Source: Bacteroidales bacterium (GTDB lineage Bacteria > Bacteroidota > Bacteroidia > Bacteroidales > WCHB1-69). Taken from it: 64,000 nucleotides of DNA. Position 1 is the stretch's first letter. Every line of letters begins with the position of its first letter. The stretch covers positions 62,001 to 126,000 of the forward strand of contig JAFTCA010000041.1 of assembly GCA_017454945.1 (NCBI GenBank). Direction: 5' to 3'. Below are positions 32,849 to 40,652 of the stretch, piece after piece. The notes beneath the pieces are model-generated. The model was not told where the DNA came from and made no database searches. It was given only the letters and a program-made list of their open reading frames with translations. The translations under genes were made by a program, and so were the position numbers.

Positions 32849-33100
32849 TTAGTCGTTTTTTGATTCTGGTTCAACGTCGTCGTCCACGAGAAGTTCTTCA
32901 TCTTTGTTCAGGCCAAGTTGTTTTTTCATTTTATTGATGAATTCGTCCAACTCTTCTGGCGATAAACGGATACCCTTCTCTTCCAGTTTTTCTTTGATTT
33001 TGCGGCGTGTGATTTCGCCTTTTTCGGGTGCTAATAACAAGGCTGCGATAATGCCTAAGAATGCGCCGCCTAAAAATGTAAGAACATGTGAAGCTTTCAT
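32849..33100 (-). CDS. YtxH domain protein
   Basis: This 83-aa protein has an N-terminal glycine-rich membrane helix (VLTFLGGAFLGIIAALLLAP), the YtxH hallmark PEKGEITRRKIKEKL and an acidic C-terminus. YtxH proteins are small stress-associated membrane proteins. It is the first gene of a three-gene operon with a TATCTTTG box 33 nt upstream. In Bacteroidetes this gene is often followed by a holin-X-like gene, as here. Confidence 0.85.
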   Translation of the reverse strand: MKASHVLTFLGGAFLGIIAALLLAPEKGEITRRKIKEKLEEKGIRLSPEELDEFINKMKKQLGLNKDEELLVDDDVEPESKND

Positions 33101-33132
33101 GATAGATTGTTTTTAATATGATTTTATCAGGG

Positions 33133-33140
33133 CAAAGATA
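33133..33140 (-). promoter_or_regulatory. -7 promoter box of the YtxH operon
   Basis: TATCTTTG on the minus strand lies 32 nt upstream of the ATG at 33100. Confidence 0.6.
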
Positions 33141-33214
33141 CGTTTTTTTTGAATAGCTACATTGCTCTTATTTTTTGATTTTCATTATCTGTTCCTTGTC
33201 AATGAATCCATAAT

Positions 33215-34273
33215 TTATTTGTTCTCAAGCCGCTCTTTAGCGGCATTGAGCGATTTTTGCACATGGTGTAAAAGAACGTTTTTTGGAGGTAATTCAGTTA
33301 TATATTGTGCTACTTTAATTCCTGCTTTATCAAGTTGTAGCAGTTCTATTTGTTCTTCTCCTCCTTCAGTACACAAAAGTAATCCCAATGGAGGCTCTTC
33401 ACCAAACTCTTGTTCGTTTTTTTCAAGCCAACGCAAGTAGAGCTCCATTTGTCCTTTGTATTGAGCTTTGAATTGTCCAAGTTTCAAATCAATAGCTATA
33501 AGACGATGCAGTCTCCGATGATAGAATAAAAGGTCGAGATAATGATCTTCACCATCAATAATCATTCTTTTCTGACGATCAACAAAACAGAAGCCATTCC
33601 CTAATTCAATGATAAACTGCTCTAAATGAGTAATTAGACTGTCTTCCAAACTTTTCTCATTATACATTCCTTTTAATCCTGTAAATTCTAGAAAATATGG
33701 ACTTTTGAATACTAGATCGGGCGAAAGAATCTTGTTGTCGCGTAACTGAGACAATTCCTGTTTTATATGTATATCGGGTTTGCTGCTGATAACTGTTCGT
33801 TCATAAAGCATTCCGTCGATTTTGCTCGACAACGTTCTTTTACTCCATCTTTCGGAAGCAGCCATGGTTAAATAGAATTCTCTTTTTAGTTCGTCTTTTA
33901 TTGGCATAACTGTCAGGAAATGAGACCAAGATAATTGTCGCACCAATGGTGCGACAATTTGTAAATCTGGAAATATTTGTGCGAATTGCATCATTCTTCT
34001 AATGTTTTTCTCGTCAAATCCTTTGGCTCCATATTCTGCTTGTAATTCTTGAGCCACCGTTGCAACAATTTGTTTGCCGTATTTTGCACGACTGTTGTCA
34101 AGAGTTTCACGATTAATTCGCTCTCCAATATGCCAGTACATCATAGTTAATTCACTGTTGACGGACACCGCAACATGCGTACGAGCTTCTTCAATAATCT
34201 GTCGTAAATCACCAATTAATGTTTGTGTTACCTTTGGCGATATCTCTTGTGATAAATCTATAGTATCATCCAT
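33215..34273 (-). CDS. DUF1016/YhcG-type PDDEXK nuclease domain protein
   Basis: This 352-aa protein has the DUF1016 N-terminal region (VAVSVNSELTMMYWHIGERIN ... KYGKQIVATVAQELQAEYG). Its C-terminal PDDEXK nuclease domain carries DLLFYHRRLHRLIAIDLK, which supplies the D...DLK catalytic core, and then YKGQMELYLRWLEKNE. Family members are often found in mobile or defence contexts and near restriction systems, but no such genes flank it here. It is monocistronic with a TATCTTTG box and AT-rich flanks on both sides, which fits a horizontally acquired unit. The substrate is unknown. Confidence 0.87.
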   Translation of the reverse strand: MDDTIDLSQEISPKVTQTLIGDLRQIIEEARTHVAVSVNSELTMMYWHIGERINRETLDNSRAKYGKQIVATVAQELQAEYGAKGFDEKNIRRMMQFAQIFPDLQIVAPLVRQLSWSHFLTVMPIKDELKREFYLTMAASERWSKRTLSSKIDGMLYERTVISSKPDIHIKQELSQLRDNKILSPDLVFKSPYFLEFTGLKGMYNEKSLEDSLITHLEQFIIELGNGFCFVDRQKRMIIDGEDHYLDLLFYHRRLHRLIAIDLKLGQFKAQYKGQMELYLRWLEKNEQEFGEEPPLGLLLCTEGGEEQIELLQLDKAGIKVAQYITELPPKNVLLHHVQKSLNAAKERLENK

Positions 34274-34304
34274 CTTTGCCCTTTTTTATATGATGTTTAT
34301 TGTG

Positions 34305-34312
34305 CAAAGATA
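34305..34312 (-). promoter_or_regulatory. -7 promoter box of the DUF1016 gene
   Basis: TATCTTTG on the minus strand lies 31 nt upstream of the ATG at 34273, in a very AT-rich stretch. Confidence 0.58.
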
Positions 34313-34356
34313 ATGAATTATTTTATATTAAATATTAAATTATTTAAAATAATAAA

Positions 34357-36294
34357 TTATTTGACGGTATACTGTTTCCTTTTCACATGCTGCGTGTACG
34401 ATTGCAGGATGGCTTTGAAATAGTTGTTAGCGGCCTTTTGCGAAGCGTTGTTCAGATTCAAGATGTTGGTTTTCTGTAAGGTATCGTTGGCGGTAAAGGC
34501 ATATAATGTCTGTTCGCCGTTGGAATAGAGACTGAGCGAATCGGAGATAAATTGGTAGATCTGGTTGACACAGTTGGTGGCAACGGCTTGCCGTTCGGGC
34601 TCATTGAACGCATCGCGGCCAAAGGCAAAGTAGGGCTGTTTGTAGCCGATGAGGCCCAGTGTAGTGGGCATAATGTCAAGTTGTTGGCTCACTTCGGCAC
34701 CCAAACCTTGTAACGAATGGTCGGGTGTGTACATAAAGTAGATGATGGCGGTGCTGCCCTTGGTGGTCTGTGATTCCTCGTGGGCATTATAGCCGCCGGC
34801 ATGGTCGGCCACAAAGATGAACAACGTGTTTTGGAACCATGGCTCTTTTTGAGCTTTTTCGAAGAATTTGCGGATGGAGAGGTCGGTGTAGGCCACGCAT
34901 GGCTGCAGTGGATTGACGCCCGTAGGCATCTTGTCGGCATACTCTTGTGGCAAGTCGAACGGATGGTGTGAAGTAAGGGTGTAAATGGTGGTGAAGAAGG
35001 GCTTTTGCAACTTGTTGATTTCCTGTTCTGTAAATTGCAGAAAGTCCATGTCCCAAATGCCCCACACATTGGCGTAGTCGCCGTTTGGATGCTGCTTTTC
35101 AAAGTCGGCGCGGTTGTGAAAATGGCGTATGCCGGTCATCTTGCCAATAGCTTCGAAGCCCATCTGGTTCTCAGTGGCACCGCAGAAGAAATGGGTGCTG
35201 TAGCCGTGTTCTTCCAGAATGGTGGGCAGCGCTTTCATCTCGCCCACGGCCTCGGGCAGCAGAGCGAAGGGAACCTGGTAGGAGGGGATGGATGCCAAAA
35301 TGGAAGGCAATGCCTCTATCGACTTGCGACCATTGCTGTAGGCGTTGGTAAAGGCGTATCCTTCGCGCATCAGGGAATCCAAGAATGGCGTGTAGCCGCC
35401 GTTTGGATTGAGGTGCGGCATCATGAATTGTGAATGCTCGCGATTGAAACTTTCTAATACAAAGATGATTATGTTCTTTTGGCCAATTTGATATTTGAAA
35501 TTTCCAGAGGGGTAGTGGTAAGGAGTGAAAATCTTTTCGGCCGTGGCATCATCAAAATAGTGAAGCGTTTGGAACTGCTGGGCGCGAAGTGTGCGCAATG
35601 TGCAGAACGGATTGCTAAGGATAACGGAGGTCTGTGCTGCCGTCTGTGTGTAAAAAGCGGCATGGCCGACGGTGGCGGGGATGGCTTTGCGGTCGAAAGA
35701 GCTGCGGATGCCTATGAAATAGATGGCTACGCCTAAGCCGAGCAGGAGAATTTGCACGGGATAGTACAGCCAGCGTTTGGTGATGGTCGAGCCCTGATAA
35801 GGCACTTTTTTGTAGAGGTACACCATCAAGGCGATGAGGGCGATGGCGACGAGTACGAGATACCAGTTCTCGTCGATGGATTTCCAAAGTATGTCGCCCG
35901 TATTGTCATTCTCGCGGAAGAAGTGCAATTCCTCGGCGGTGATGCGCTTGAATGTATAGCGGTAATAGACGGTGTCTGCAAGGTTTAATACAATGAGACC
36001 CAGTGTGTTGGTGATAGTGTAGATCCAAAATAACATCTGCTGATACCACTTCTTTTCCCGAAAATGGAATGGCAGCAGCGACAGTGCCAGGAAGGCGGAG
36101 TTGAGGTAGAGAATCGAGATGGTGTCGAACTTCAGAGCTCCTTTCAACATCAGCGGCAATGCCGACCATTGGATGGTACCGATGCTATGGTAGTTGTAGA
36201 TATAGAAAACCACTTGCGTGCACAGCAGGATGATATACAATACCAATAATTTTAGTATCAGTGCGATAAGGTCGTTGCTAAGGAGTTTTTTCAT
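34357..36294 (-). CDS. LTA synthase/phosphoglycerol transferase-like sulfatase-fold membrane enzyme
   Basis: The ATG at 36294 gives 645 aa. The longer open frame to 36393 crosses the promoter and is rejected. Five membrane helices fill residues 5-210. The periplasmic alkaline-phosphatase-fold domain follows, with metal-binding Glu in IFVLESFNRE, the likely nucleophile Ser in NGRKSIEALP, SHHPFDLP and the C-terminal metal site FVADHAGG. Enzymes of this family transfer phosphoglycerol or phosphoethanolamine head groups to glycans or lipids. Bacteroidetes lack lipoteichoic acid, so the acceptor is probably an envelope glycan or lipid A-like molecule. The name should not imply LTA synthesis. It diverges from an amino acid permease. 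Confidence 0.83.
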   Translation of the reverse strand: MKKLLSNDLIALILKLLVLYIILLCTQVVFYIYNYHSIGTIQWSALPLMLKGALKFDTISILYLNSAFLALSLLPFHFREKKWYQQMLFWIYTITNTLGLIVLNLADTVYYRYTFKRITAEELHFFRENDNTGDILWKSIDENWYLVLVAIALIALMVYLYKKVPYQGSTITKRWLYYPVQILLLGLGVAIYFIGIRSSFDRKAIPATVGHAAFYTQTAAQTSVILSNPFCTLRTLRAQQFQTLHYFDDATAEKIFTPYHYPSGNFKYQIGQKNIIIFVLESFNREHSQFMMPHLNPNGGYTPFLDSLMREGYAFTNAYSNGRKSIEALPSILASIPSYQVPFALLPEAVGEMKALPTILEEHGYSTHFFCGATENQMGFEAIGKMTGIRHFHNRADFEKQHPNGDYANVWGIWDMDFLQFTEQEINKLQKPFFTTIYTLTSHHPFDLPQEYADKMPTGVNPLQPCVAYTDLSIRKFFEKAQKEPWFQNTLFIFVADHAGGYNAHEESQTTKGSTAIIYFMYTPDHSLQGLGAEVSQQLDIMPTTLGLIGYKQPYFAFGRDAFNEPERQAVATNCVNQIYQFISDSLSLYSNGEQTLYAFTANDTLQKTNILNLNNASQKAANNYFKAILQSYTQHVKRKQYTVK

Positions 36295-36324
36295 CTTGCT
36301 TGTGGCTGTTATGGAATAGGTATG

Positions 36325-36332
36325 CAAAGATA
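36325..36332 (-). promoter_or_regulatory. -7 promoter box of the LTA-synthase-like gene
   Basis: TATCTTTG on the minus strand lies 30 nt upstream of the ATG at 36294. Confidence 0.6.
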
Positions 36333-36378
36333 CACAATACAATGTATAATGTGTCATGATTTCAACCACATTTTTTCG

Positions 36379-36386
36379 TACTTTTG
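36379..36386 (+). promoter_or_regulatory. -7 promoter box of the amino acid permease operon
   Basis: TACTTTTG ends 9 nt before the ATG at 36396, which implies a leader of only a few nucleotides. The in-frame TTG at 36384 is part of this box. Confidence 0.62.
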
Positions 36387-36395
36387 CCAGCAATT

Positions 36396-37727
36396 ATGAA
36401 AAAGAACAAATTGGGCTTTGTCGCCGTCAGCGCTTTTGTGGTGGCCAATATGATTGGCACGGGCGTGTTTACCTCGCTGGGCTTTCAGTTGGCTGGTGTT
36501 CCTAACCCGTTGGCAGTATTGCTGTTATGGGTGTTAGGCGGCGTAATGGCGCTTTGTGGTGCGCTGGTTTATGGCGAGTTGGGGGCAGCCATGCCCCGCT
36601 CGGGTGGCGAATACCACTATCTGAGCCAGATTTATCATCCCGCCCTCGGCTTTTTCTCTGGCTGGACCTCGCTCACGGTCGGTTTTGCGGCCCCTAATGC
36701 AGCGGCATGCTTGGCGCTGGGCTACTATTTCCAGGGCGCTTTCCCGCAAGCCCCGGTGAAGATGATAGCGGCGACCGTGCTGCTGTTGGTCACTTTGGTG
36801 CACTCGTTTACAGTGCGTTCAGGAGGACTGTTTCAGACCATCTTTACTGTTTGTAAAGTATTGCTAATCATTTTCTTGATATTCGCAGGATTCTTTATTG
36901 CGCCCGTGCACCAGGACTTGACCCCCGCGTTCTCCTCGTTTTCGTGGAGTGAGGTCTTCTCGCCCGCGTTCGCCGTGTCTATCGTCTTCGTGTCGCTGGC
37001 TTATTCGGGCTGGAATGCCGCGGCCTACATTGCCAACGACATCGACCAGCCGCAACGCACCCTGCCACGCGCCTTGTTGTTTGGTACATTGGCAGTTACG
37101 GTGCTTTACCTTCTGTTGAATTTTGTGTTCCTCTACACCGCGCCCGTTGAGGCATTGAAAGGCGTACCCGATGTGGCGGAAGTATCTGCTACATACATCT
37201 TTGGCGTGAATGGTGGCCGTCTGATGAGCGGCATCATCGCCTTCCTGCTCATATCGACCATCAGCGCAATGAGCTTTGTGGGCCCGCGTGTCTATCAAGT
37301 GATGGGCGAGGACTTGTCGCTGTTGCGCTTTATGTCCATCAAGAACCGTAGCGGTGTGCCTATCGTGGCGGTATGGCTGCAATGTGCTCTCAGTCTGCTG
37401 CTTATCTGCGTGTCGGACCTCGAGCAGCTAATCTACTTTTCTGGCGTGCCGCTCAACATCTGCGCGTTACTCACCGTTTTGGGTGTGTTTGTGCACCGCC
37501 GCCGCTATCCTAATGCGCCGCGGCCCTACAAGACTTGGGGTTATCCCGTTGTGCCAGTGTTGTTTTCGATTCCCGTATTGTGGAGCTTGATATATCTATT
37601 CAAAGAACAGCCTCTGGAGGCGTTCTTAGGCACTGCCACCATATCGCTGAGTTTTGTACTCTATGCTATTGGCAAATGGTATGAGAAACGCCAAGCACTG
37701 AAAAAGGAAGGAGGTGACCATGAATAA
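36396..37727 (+). CDS. APC-family amino acid permease
   Basis: This 443-aa transporter of the APC superfamily has about 12 membrane helices. The first carries AFVVANMIGTGVFTSLGFQ with the GTG(I/V)F substrate-backbone motif, and the fourth and fifth follow SGGEYHYLSQIYHP. YSGWNAAAYIANDI is the conserved TM6 region. The C-terminus is short and charged. The start is ATG 36396, because the upstream in-frame TTG is in the promoter. It overlaps the DAHP synthase gene by 8 nt, so import and aromatic amino acid synthesis may be co-regulated. The substrate cannot be assigned. Confidence 0.87.
   Translation: MKKNKLGFVAVSAFVVANMIGTGVFTSLGFQLAGVPNPLAVLLLWVLGGVMALCGALVYGELGAAMPRSGGEYHYLSQIYHPALGFFSGWTSLTVGFAAPNAAACLALGYYFQGAFPQAPVKMIAATVLLLVTLVHSFTVRSGGLFQTIFTVCKVLLIIFLIFAGFFIAPVHQDLTPAFSSFSWSEVFSPAFAVSIVFVSLAYSGWNAAAYIANDIDQPQRTLPRALLFGTLAVTVLYLLLNFVFLYTAPVEALKGVPDVAEVSATYIFGVNGGRLMSGIIAFLLISTISAMSFVGPRVYQVMGEDLSLLRFMSIKNRSGVPIVAVWLQCALSLLLICVSDLEQLIYFSGVPLNICALLTVLGVFVHRRRYPNAPRPYKTWGYPVVPVLFSIPVLWSLIYLFKEQPLEAFLGTATISLSFVLYAIGKWYEKRQALKKEGGDHE
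37708..37717 (+). promoter_or_regulatory. Strong Shine-Dalgarno sequence that decides the DAHP synthase start
   Basis: AAGGAGGTGA lies 5 nt upstream (GGAGG to ATG) of the start at 37720, within the end of the permease gene. Perfect Shine-Dalgarno motifs are rare in this window. It supports ATG 37720 over the GTG at 37714, which lies inside the motif. Confidence 0.75.
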
Positions 37728-38772
37728 CGATCGTCAGCCTATCTTGATTGCAGGTCCCTGCGCGGCCGAGAGTCGTGAGCAGGTGTTGCAGACCGCTGCT
37801 GCTTTGTCGGAGTCGCTGGCTGGCAGTGGCTTGTCGCTGACCTACTTCCGCACGGGTGTGTGGAAGTGGCGCAGTACACCGTCGTCGTTTGGTGGTGCGG
37901 GCAAAGAGGCTTTGTCGTGGCTGCAGGAGGTGAAACAACAATACGGCTTCCAGCCATGCGTGGAAGTGGCTTGTGCAGAGCATGTTGAGTTGTGCATCGA
38001 GGCGGGTGTCACCACCTTGTGGATTGGCTCCCGTACTGCCGTGAATCCCTACTTAGTGCAGGAAATTGCTGAGGCGTGTCAGGGTTGCCCGCTGACCATT
38101 TTGGTGAAGAATCCCGTCATCCCAGATCTCAAGTTGTGGATGGGTGAAATAGAGCGTTTCAAGAAGATGGATGTGCGTCGTGTGTTGGCCGTGCATCGCG
38201 GCTTTGCCGACCGTAGTGAGAGCGTCTATCGCAACGCACCCTGCTGGGAAATCCCTATCGAGCTGAAAGTGCGCATGCCCGAAATACCGCTGCTTTGTGA
38301 CCCGTCGCATATTGCCGGCGACACCAAGTACATCGCACAGATTGCACAGATTGCGCTCGACTATGGGTACAGCGGACTGATGCTCGAGAGCCATATCAGG
38401 CCAGCCGAGGCACTGAGCGATGCACAACAGCAGTTGCGCCCCGACGAGTTGGTGGCTATGCTGCAAGCGTTGGTTTTCAAGACCACCGCTTCGTCGCCTG
38501 CCGAAAATGCTTTGCGGAAGCAACGCAACTTACTGGAAAACATTGATGTGCAAATGGCCGACCTGCTGGCTAAGCGGATGCAGATTGTGGATGCGGTGGC
38601 CGACATCAAAGAGAAAAACAATCTTCCCATTGTGCAACCTAAGCAATGGGGTAAAGTGGAGAAAATATATCGTAAGGCTTCGTTGGAAGACGCTGATTAT
38701 GAGGAGTTTCTTTCTAAGTTTTTAGAACTTCTGCATAATGCTTCCATCCGCCGCCAACAACATAAAAAATAA
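37720..38772 (+). CDS. Bifunctional DAHP synthase/chorismate mutase
   Basis: The protein has 350 aa. Residues 1-255 form a type I-beta DAHP synthase, the first step of the shikimate pathway (PEP plus erythrose-4-phosphate). Motifs are LIAGPCAAES, RTGVWKWRS, LWIGSRTAVNPY, VLAVHRGF, LLCDPSHIAGD and LMLESHI. Residues 265-350 form an AroQ-type chorismate mutase helix bundle (RKQRNLLENIDVQMADLLAKR cut by a short linker, then IVDAVADIKEKN). The DAHP synthase-mutase order is typical of Bacteroidetes, where the fused mutase mediates feedback control by prephenate. The start ATG follows a perfect Shine-Dalgarno inside the permease gene. Confidence 0.92.
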   Translation: MNNDRQPILIAGPCAAESREQVLQTAAALSESLAGSGLSLTYFRTGVWKWRSTPSSFGGAGKEALSWLQEVKQQYGFQPCVEVACAEHVELCIEAGVTTLWIGSRTAVNPYLVQEIAEACQGCPLTILVKNPVIPDLKLWMGEIERFKKMDVRRVLAVHRGFADRSESVYRNAPCWEIPIELKVRMPEIPLLCDPSHIAGDTKYIAQIAQIALDYGYSGLMLESHIRPAEALSDAQQQLRPDELVAMLQALVFKTTASSPAENALRKQRNLLENIDVQMADLLAKRMQIVDAVADIKEKNNLPIVQPKQWGKVEKIYRKASLEDADYEEFLSKFLELLHNASIRRQQHKK

Positions 38773-38776
38773 GACT

Positions 38777-39202
38777 ATGATGACCATTGAACAGGCAGAA
38801 CAACAGATTATAGAAGAGTTTGAACTCTTCGATGATTGGATGGATAAGTATAATTATATCATCGAGTTAGGTAAAGAATTGCCGTTGATTGATGCACAAT
38901 ACAAGACCCCCGAGCATCTGATTGCCGGTTGTCAGTCGCAGGTGTGGCTTCATGCCGAGTACAAGGATGGTCGCATCTTCTTCACTGCCGACAGCGATGC
39001 TATCATCACCAAAGGTATTATCAATTTGTTGATTAAGGTGTTGTCGGGTCGTACGCCGCAGGAGATTATCGATGCCCAATTGGACTATATTGATGCTATC
39101 GGCCTGAAAGAGCATTTGTCGCCAACACGCTCCAACGGCTTGCTGTCTATGATCAAGCAGATTAAGATGTATGCGATCGCTTTTCACGCTAAAGAAGAAT
39201 AA
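38777..39202 (+). CDS. sufE: SufE family Fe-S cluster assembly sulfur acceptor
   Basis: This 141-aa SufE accepts persulphide sulphur from SufS and passes it to the SufBCD scaffold. The active-site cysteine is in LIAGCQSQVWL. The N-terminal helix FELFDDWMDKYNYIIELGKE and the C-terminal LSPTRSNGLLSMIKQIK are typical. It starts 4 nt after the DAHP synthase stop and is followed 2 nt later by a SufT-like gene. The scaffold genes sufC and sufD are about 14 kb away at 52973-55131. Confidence 0.92.
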   Translation: MMTIEQAEQQIIEEFELFDDWMDKYNYIIELGKELPLIDAQYKTPEHLIAGCQSQVWLHAEYKDGRIFFTADSDAIITKGIINLLIKVLSGRTPQEIIDAQLDYIDAIGLKEHLSPTRSNGLLSMIKQIKMYAIAFHAKEE

Positions 39203-39204
39203 CT

Positions 39205-39504
39205 ATGATTACGAAAGAACAAGTCATTGAGGTGCTTAAGAAAATCTACGACCCTGAAATTCCCGTGGATATTTGGGAGTTGGGGTTGATATATGATATT
39301 GATATTAAAGGAGATGATGTGACTATTTTGATGACGGTCACCGCTCCGAATTGTCCCATTGCCGAAACGCTGCCTGTGGATGTGCGCAATGATGTAAGCA
39401 AGATTGAAGGCGTTGGCAATGTGGTTGTTAACCTCACTTTTGATCCGCCCTGGGATATGAGTCGCCTGAGCGAAGCCGCCCAGTTGGAGTTAGGGTGGAT
39501 GTAG
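39205..39504 (+). CDS. sufT: SufT/MIP18-like (DUF59) Fe-S assembly protein
   Basis: This 99-aa protein of the DUF59/MIP18 family has the motifs YDPEIPVDIWELGLIYDI and TAPNCPIAETLP, with the conserved cysteine, and ends PPWDMSRLSEAA. SufT proteins help mature Fe-S proteins under high demand. Its adjacency to sufE (2-nt gap) supports that role over the phenylacetate hydroxylase role of PaaD, which has the same fold. A proper SufT may also carry further domains, so the symbol is given with reservation. Confidence 0.87.
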   Translation: MITKEQVIEVLKKIYDPEIPVDIWELGLIYDIDIKGDDVTILMTVTAPNCPIAETLPVDVRNDVSKIEGVGNVVVNLTFDPPWDMSRLSEAAQLELGWM

Positions 39505-39566
39505 AGGCGACTAATCATTCGCCCCTATGTGTTTGTAAGAATTCCTTTGCACGTTGTTGTGCAACG

Positions 39567-40454
39567 CTATTTTATCTTCTTCCGCATAACAGCAATAATT
39601 TCTGTGTCTTCAATCAGGGTGATGGCAAAAAGTTTCTTGCCCAAATCCTTGATAGATGCGCCAATATGATATAGTTGTGTGTCGTCAATCAGCATAAAAC
39701 GGTCGTGAACGCCAAGCATTTGCCTTGCTTTAATCGGATGGTATTGTGCGTTGTGTCGTTGTATATCCAGTTGCAACTGCGGGCTTATGTTTTGTGTAAA
39801 TATAGTTGCTGCCACATTGTCATTGCGTTTGTCTAATAAGACCAAAACGCTTTCATCAATATAATTGTCTATTAGCTTAATATCCTTCTTTGCAGTTTTT
39901 ATAAGTTTGGCCATTAGCACATACGCATCGAAAATCTGTCCGTCGAAAAAAAGGCCGCATTTAGGAGGCAGGGCACTCTTTACCATATTGTCAATACGTT
40001 GATTTAAAATAGAAATCTCCTGGTCATGTTTTGTGAGATGCTGTTCCACCTGTTGGAAATAAGGATTTAATGCAGATCCTCTTAACATATAATCTTTCAA
40101 GATATTGGTGGCCCAACGTCGAAACATAACACCACTTGTGGTGTTAACACGGTATCCCACAGAAATAATCATATCAAGATTGTAAAAGTCTATCCATCGA
40201 CTAATTTTGCGAGATCCTTCGGTGCGAACTACTCGAAATTTTCGAGTAGTTAAAATTGTTTCCAATTCCTTTGTCTTGTAAATCTCTTTAATATGGTATG
40301 TTATGGTGTTTTCTTTTACCCCAAATAAAATCGCCATCTGTGATTGCGCAAGCCAAACTGTTTCTTCAGACACGCGAACATCTATATGCATCTCCTCGGA
40401 GGGACGATAAACAACCAAATCAACGTTGTTACTATTATTTTTCTCTACTTCCAT
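39567..40454 (-). CDS. RhuM-type DNA-binding protein with C-terminal PLD-like domain
   Basis: The protein has 295 aa from ATG 40454. Residues 10-125 match the virulence RhuM/ORF6N-like region, with the helix-turn-helix VWLAQSQMAILFGVKENTIT and the core IDFYNLDMIISVGYRVN, RFRRWATNIL-like. A short coiled coil (about 140-155) leads to a phospholipase-D-like domain (about 165-290): FFDGQIFDAYVLMAKLIKTA, then KLIDNYIDE and HDRFMLIDD. Only one HxK-like motif is seen, and its lysine is Arg (HDR), so catalysis is doubtful unless it dimerises. RhuM proteins occur on genomic islands. The flanks here are ordinary housekeeping genes. It has its own TATATTTG box. Confidence 0.82.
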   Translation of the reverse strand: MEVEKNNSNNVDLVVYRPSEEMHIDVRVSEETVWLAQSQMAILFGVKENTITYHIKEIYKTKELETILTTRKFRVVRTEGSRKISRWIDFYNLDMIISVGYRVNTTSGVMFRRWATNILKDYMLRGSALNPYFQQVEQHLTKHDQEISILNQRIDNMVKSALPPKCGLFFDGQIFDAYVLMAKLIKTAKKDIKLIDNYIDESVLVLLDKRNDNVAATIFTQNISPQLQLDIQRHNAQYHPIKARQMLGVHDRFMLIDDTQLYHIGASIKDLGKKLFAITLIEDTEIIAVMRKKIK

Positions 40455-40475
40455 AGCCCAATATAATCTTGCTTG

Positions 40476-40483
40476 CAAATATA
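40476..40483 (-). promoter_or_regulatory. -7 promoter box of the RhuM-PLD gene
   Basis: TATATTTG on the minus strand lies 21 nt upstream of the ATG at 40454. Confidence 0.58.
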
Positions 40484-40573
40484 ATAAAATATTTACAATT
40501 TGATAGGATTAAATTAAAAATTCTATAAAGAAATCCGGGGAGATTTCCAGAAGGCTATATCATTGAGTATGAT

Positions 40574-40613
40574 TAAATTAAAAAGATGAGGTTATCAGAA
40601 TTTTTGATAACCT
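40574..40613 (-). terminator. Terminator downstream of ispG
   Basis: AGGTTATCA (40589-40597) pairs with TGATAACCT (40605-40613). On the minus strand the stem is followed by CTTTTTAATTT. It lies about 28 nt beyond the ispG stop, just after repeat island C. Confidence 0.7.
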
Positions 40614-40652
40614 AAATAACTAACAACTAAAGTCTAATGTCTAACGTCTAAA
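40613..40652. repeat. Heptanucleotide repeat island C
   Basis: This is a run of 7-nt words (TAACAAC, TAAAGTC, TAATGTC, TAACGTC, TAAAGTT). The array continues into the end of ispG, whose stop codon (40641-40643, minus) and last residues lie inside it. Confidence 0.8.

Noticed and set aside
36295-36393. Extension of the LTA-synthase-like gene upstream of 36294
   Set aside because: The added 33 residues cover the TATCTTTG promoter box and put a polar stretch before the first membrane helix.
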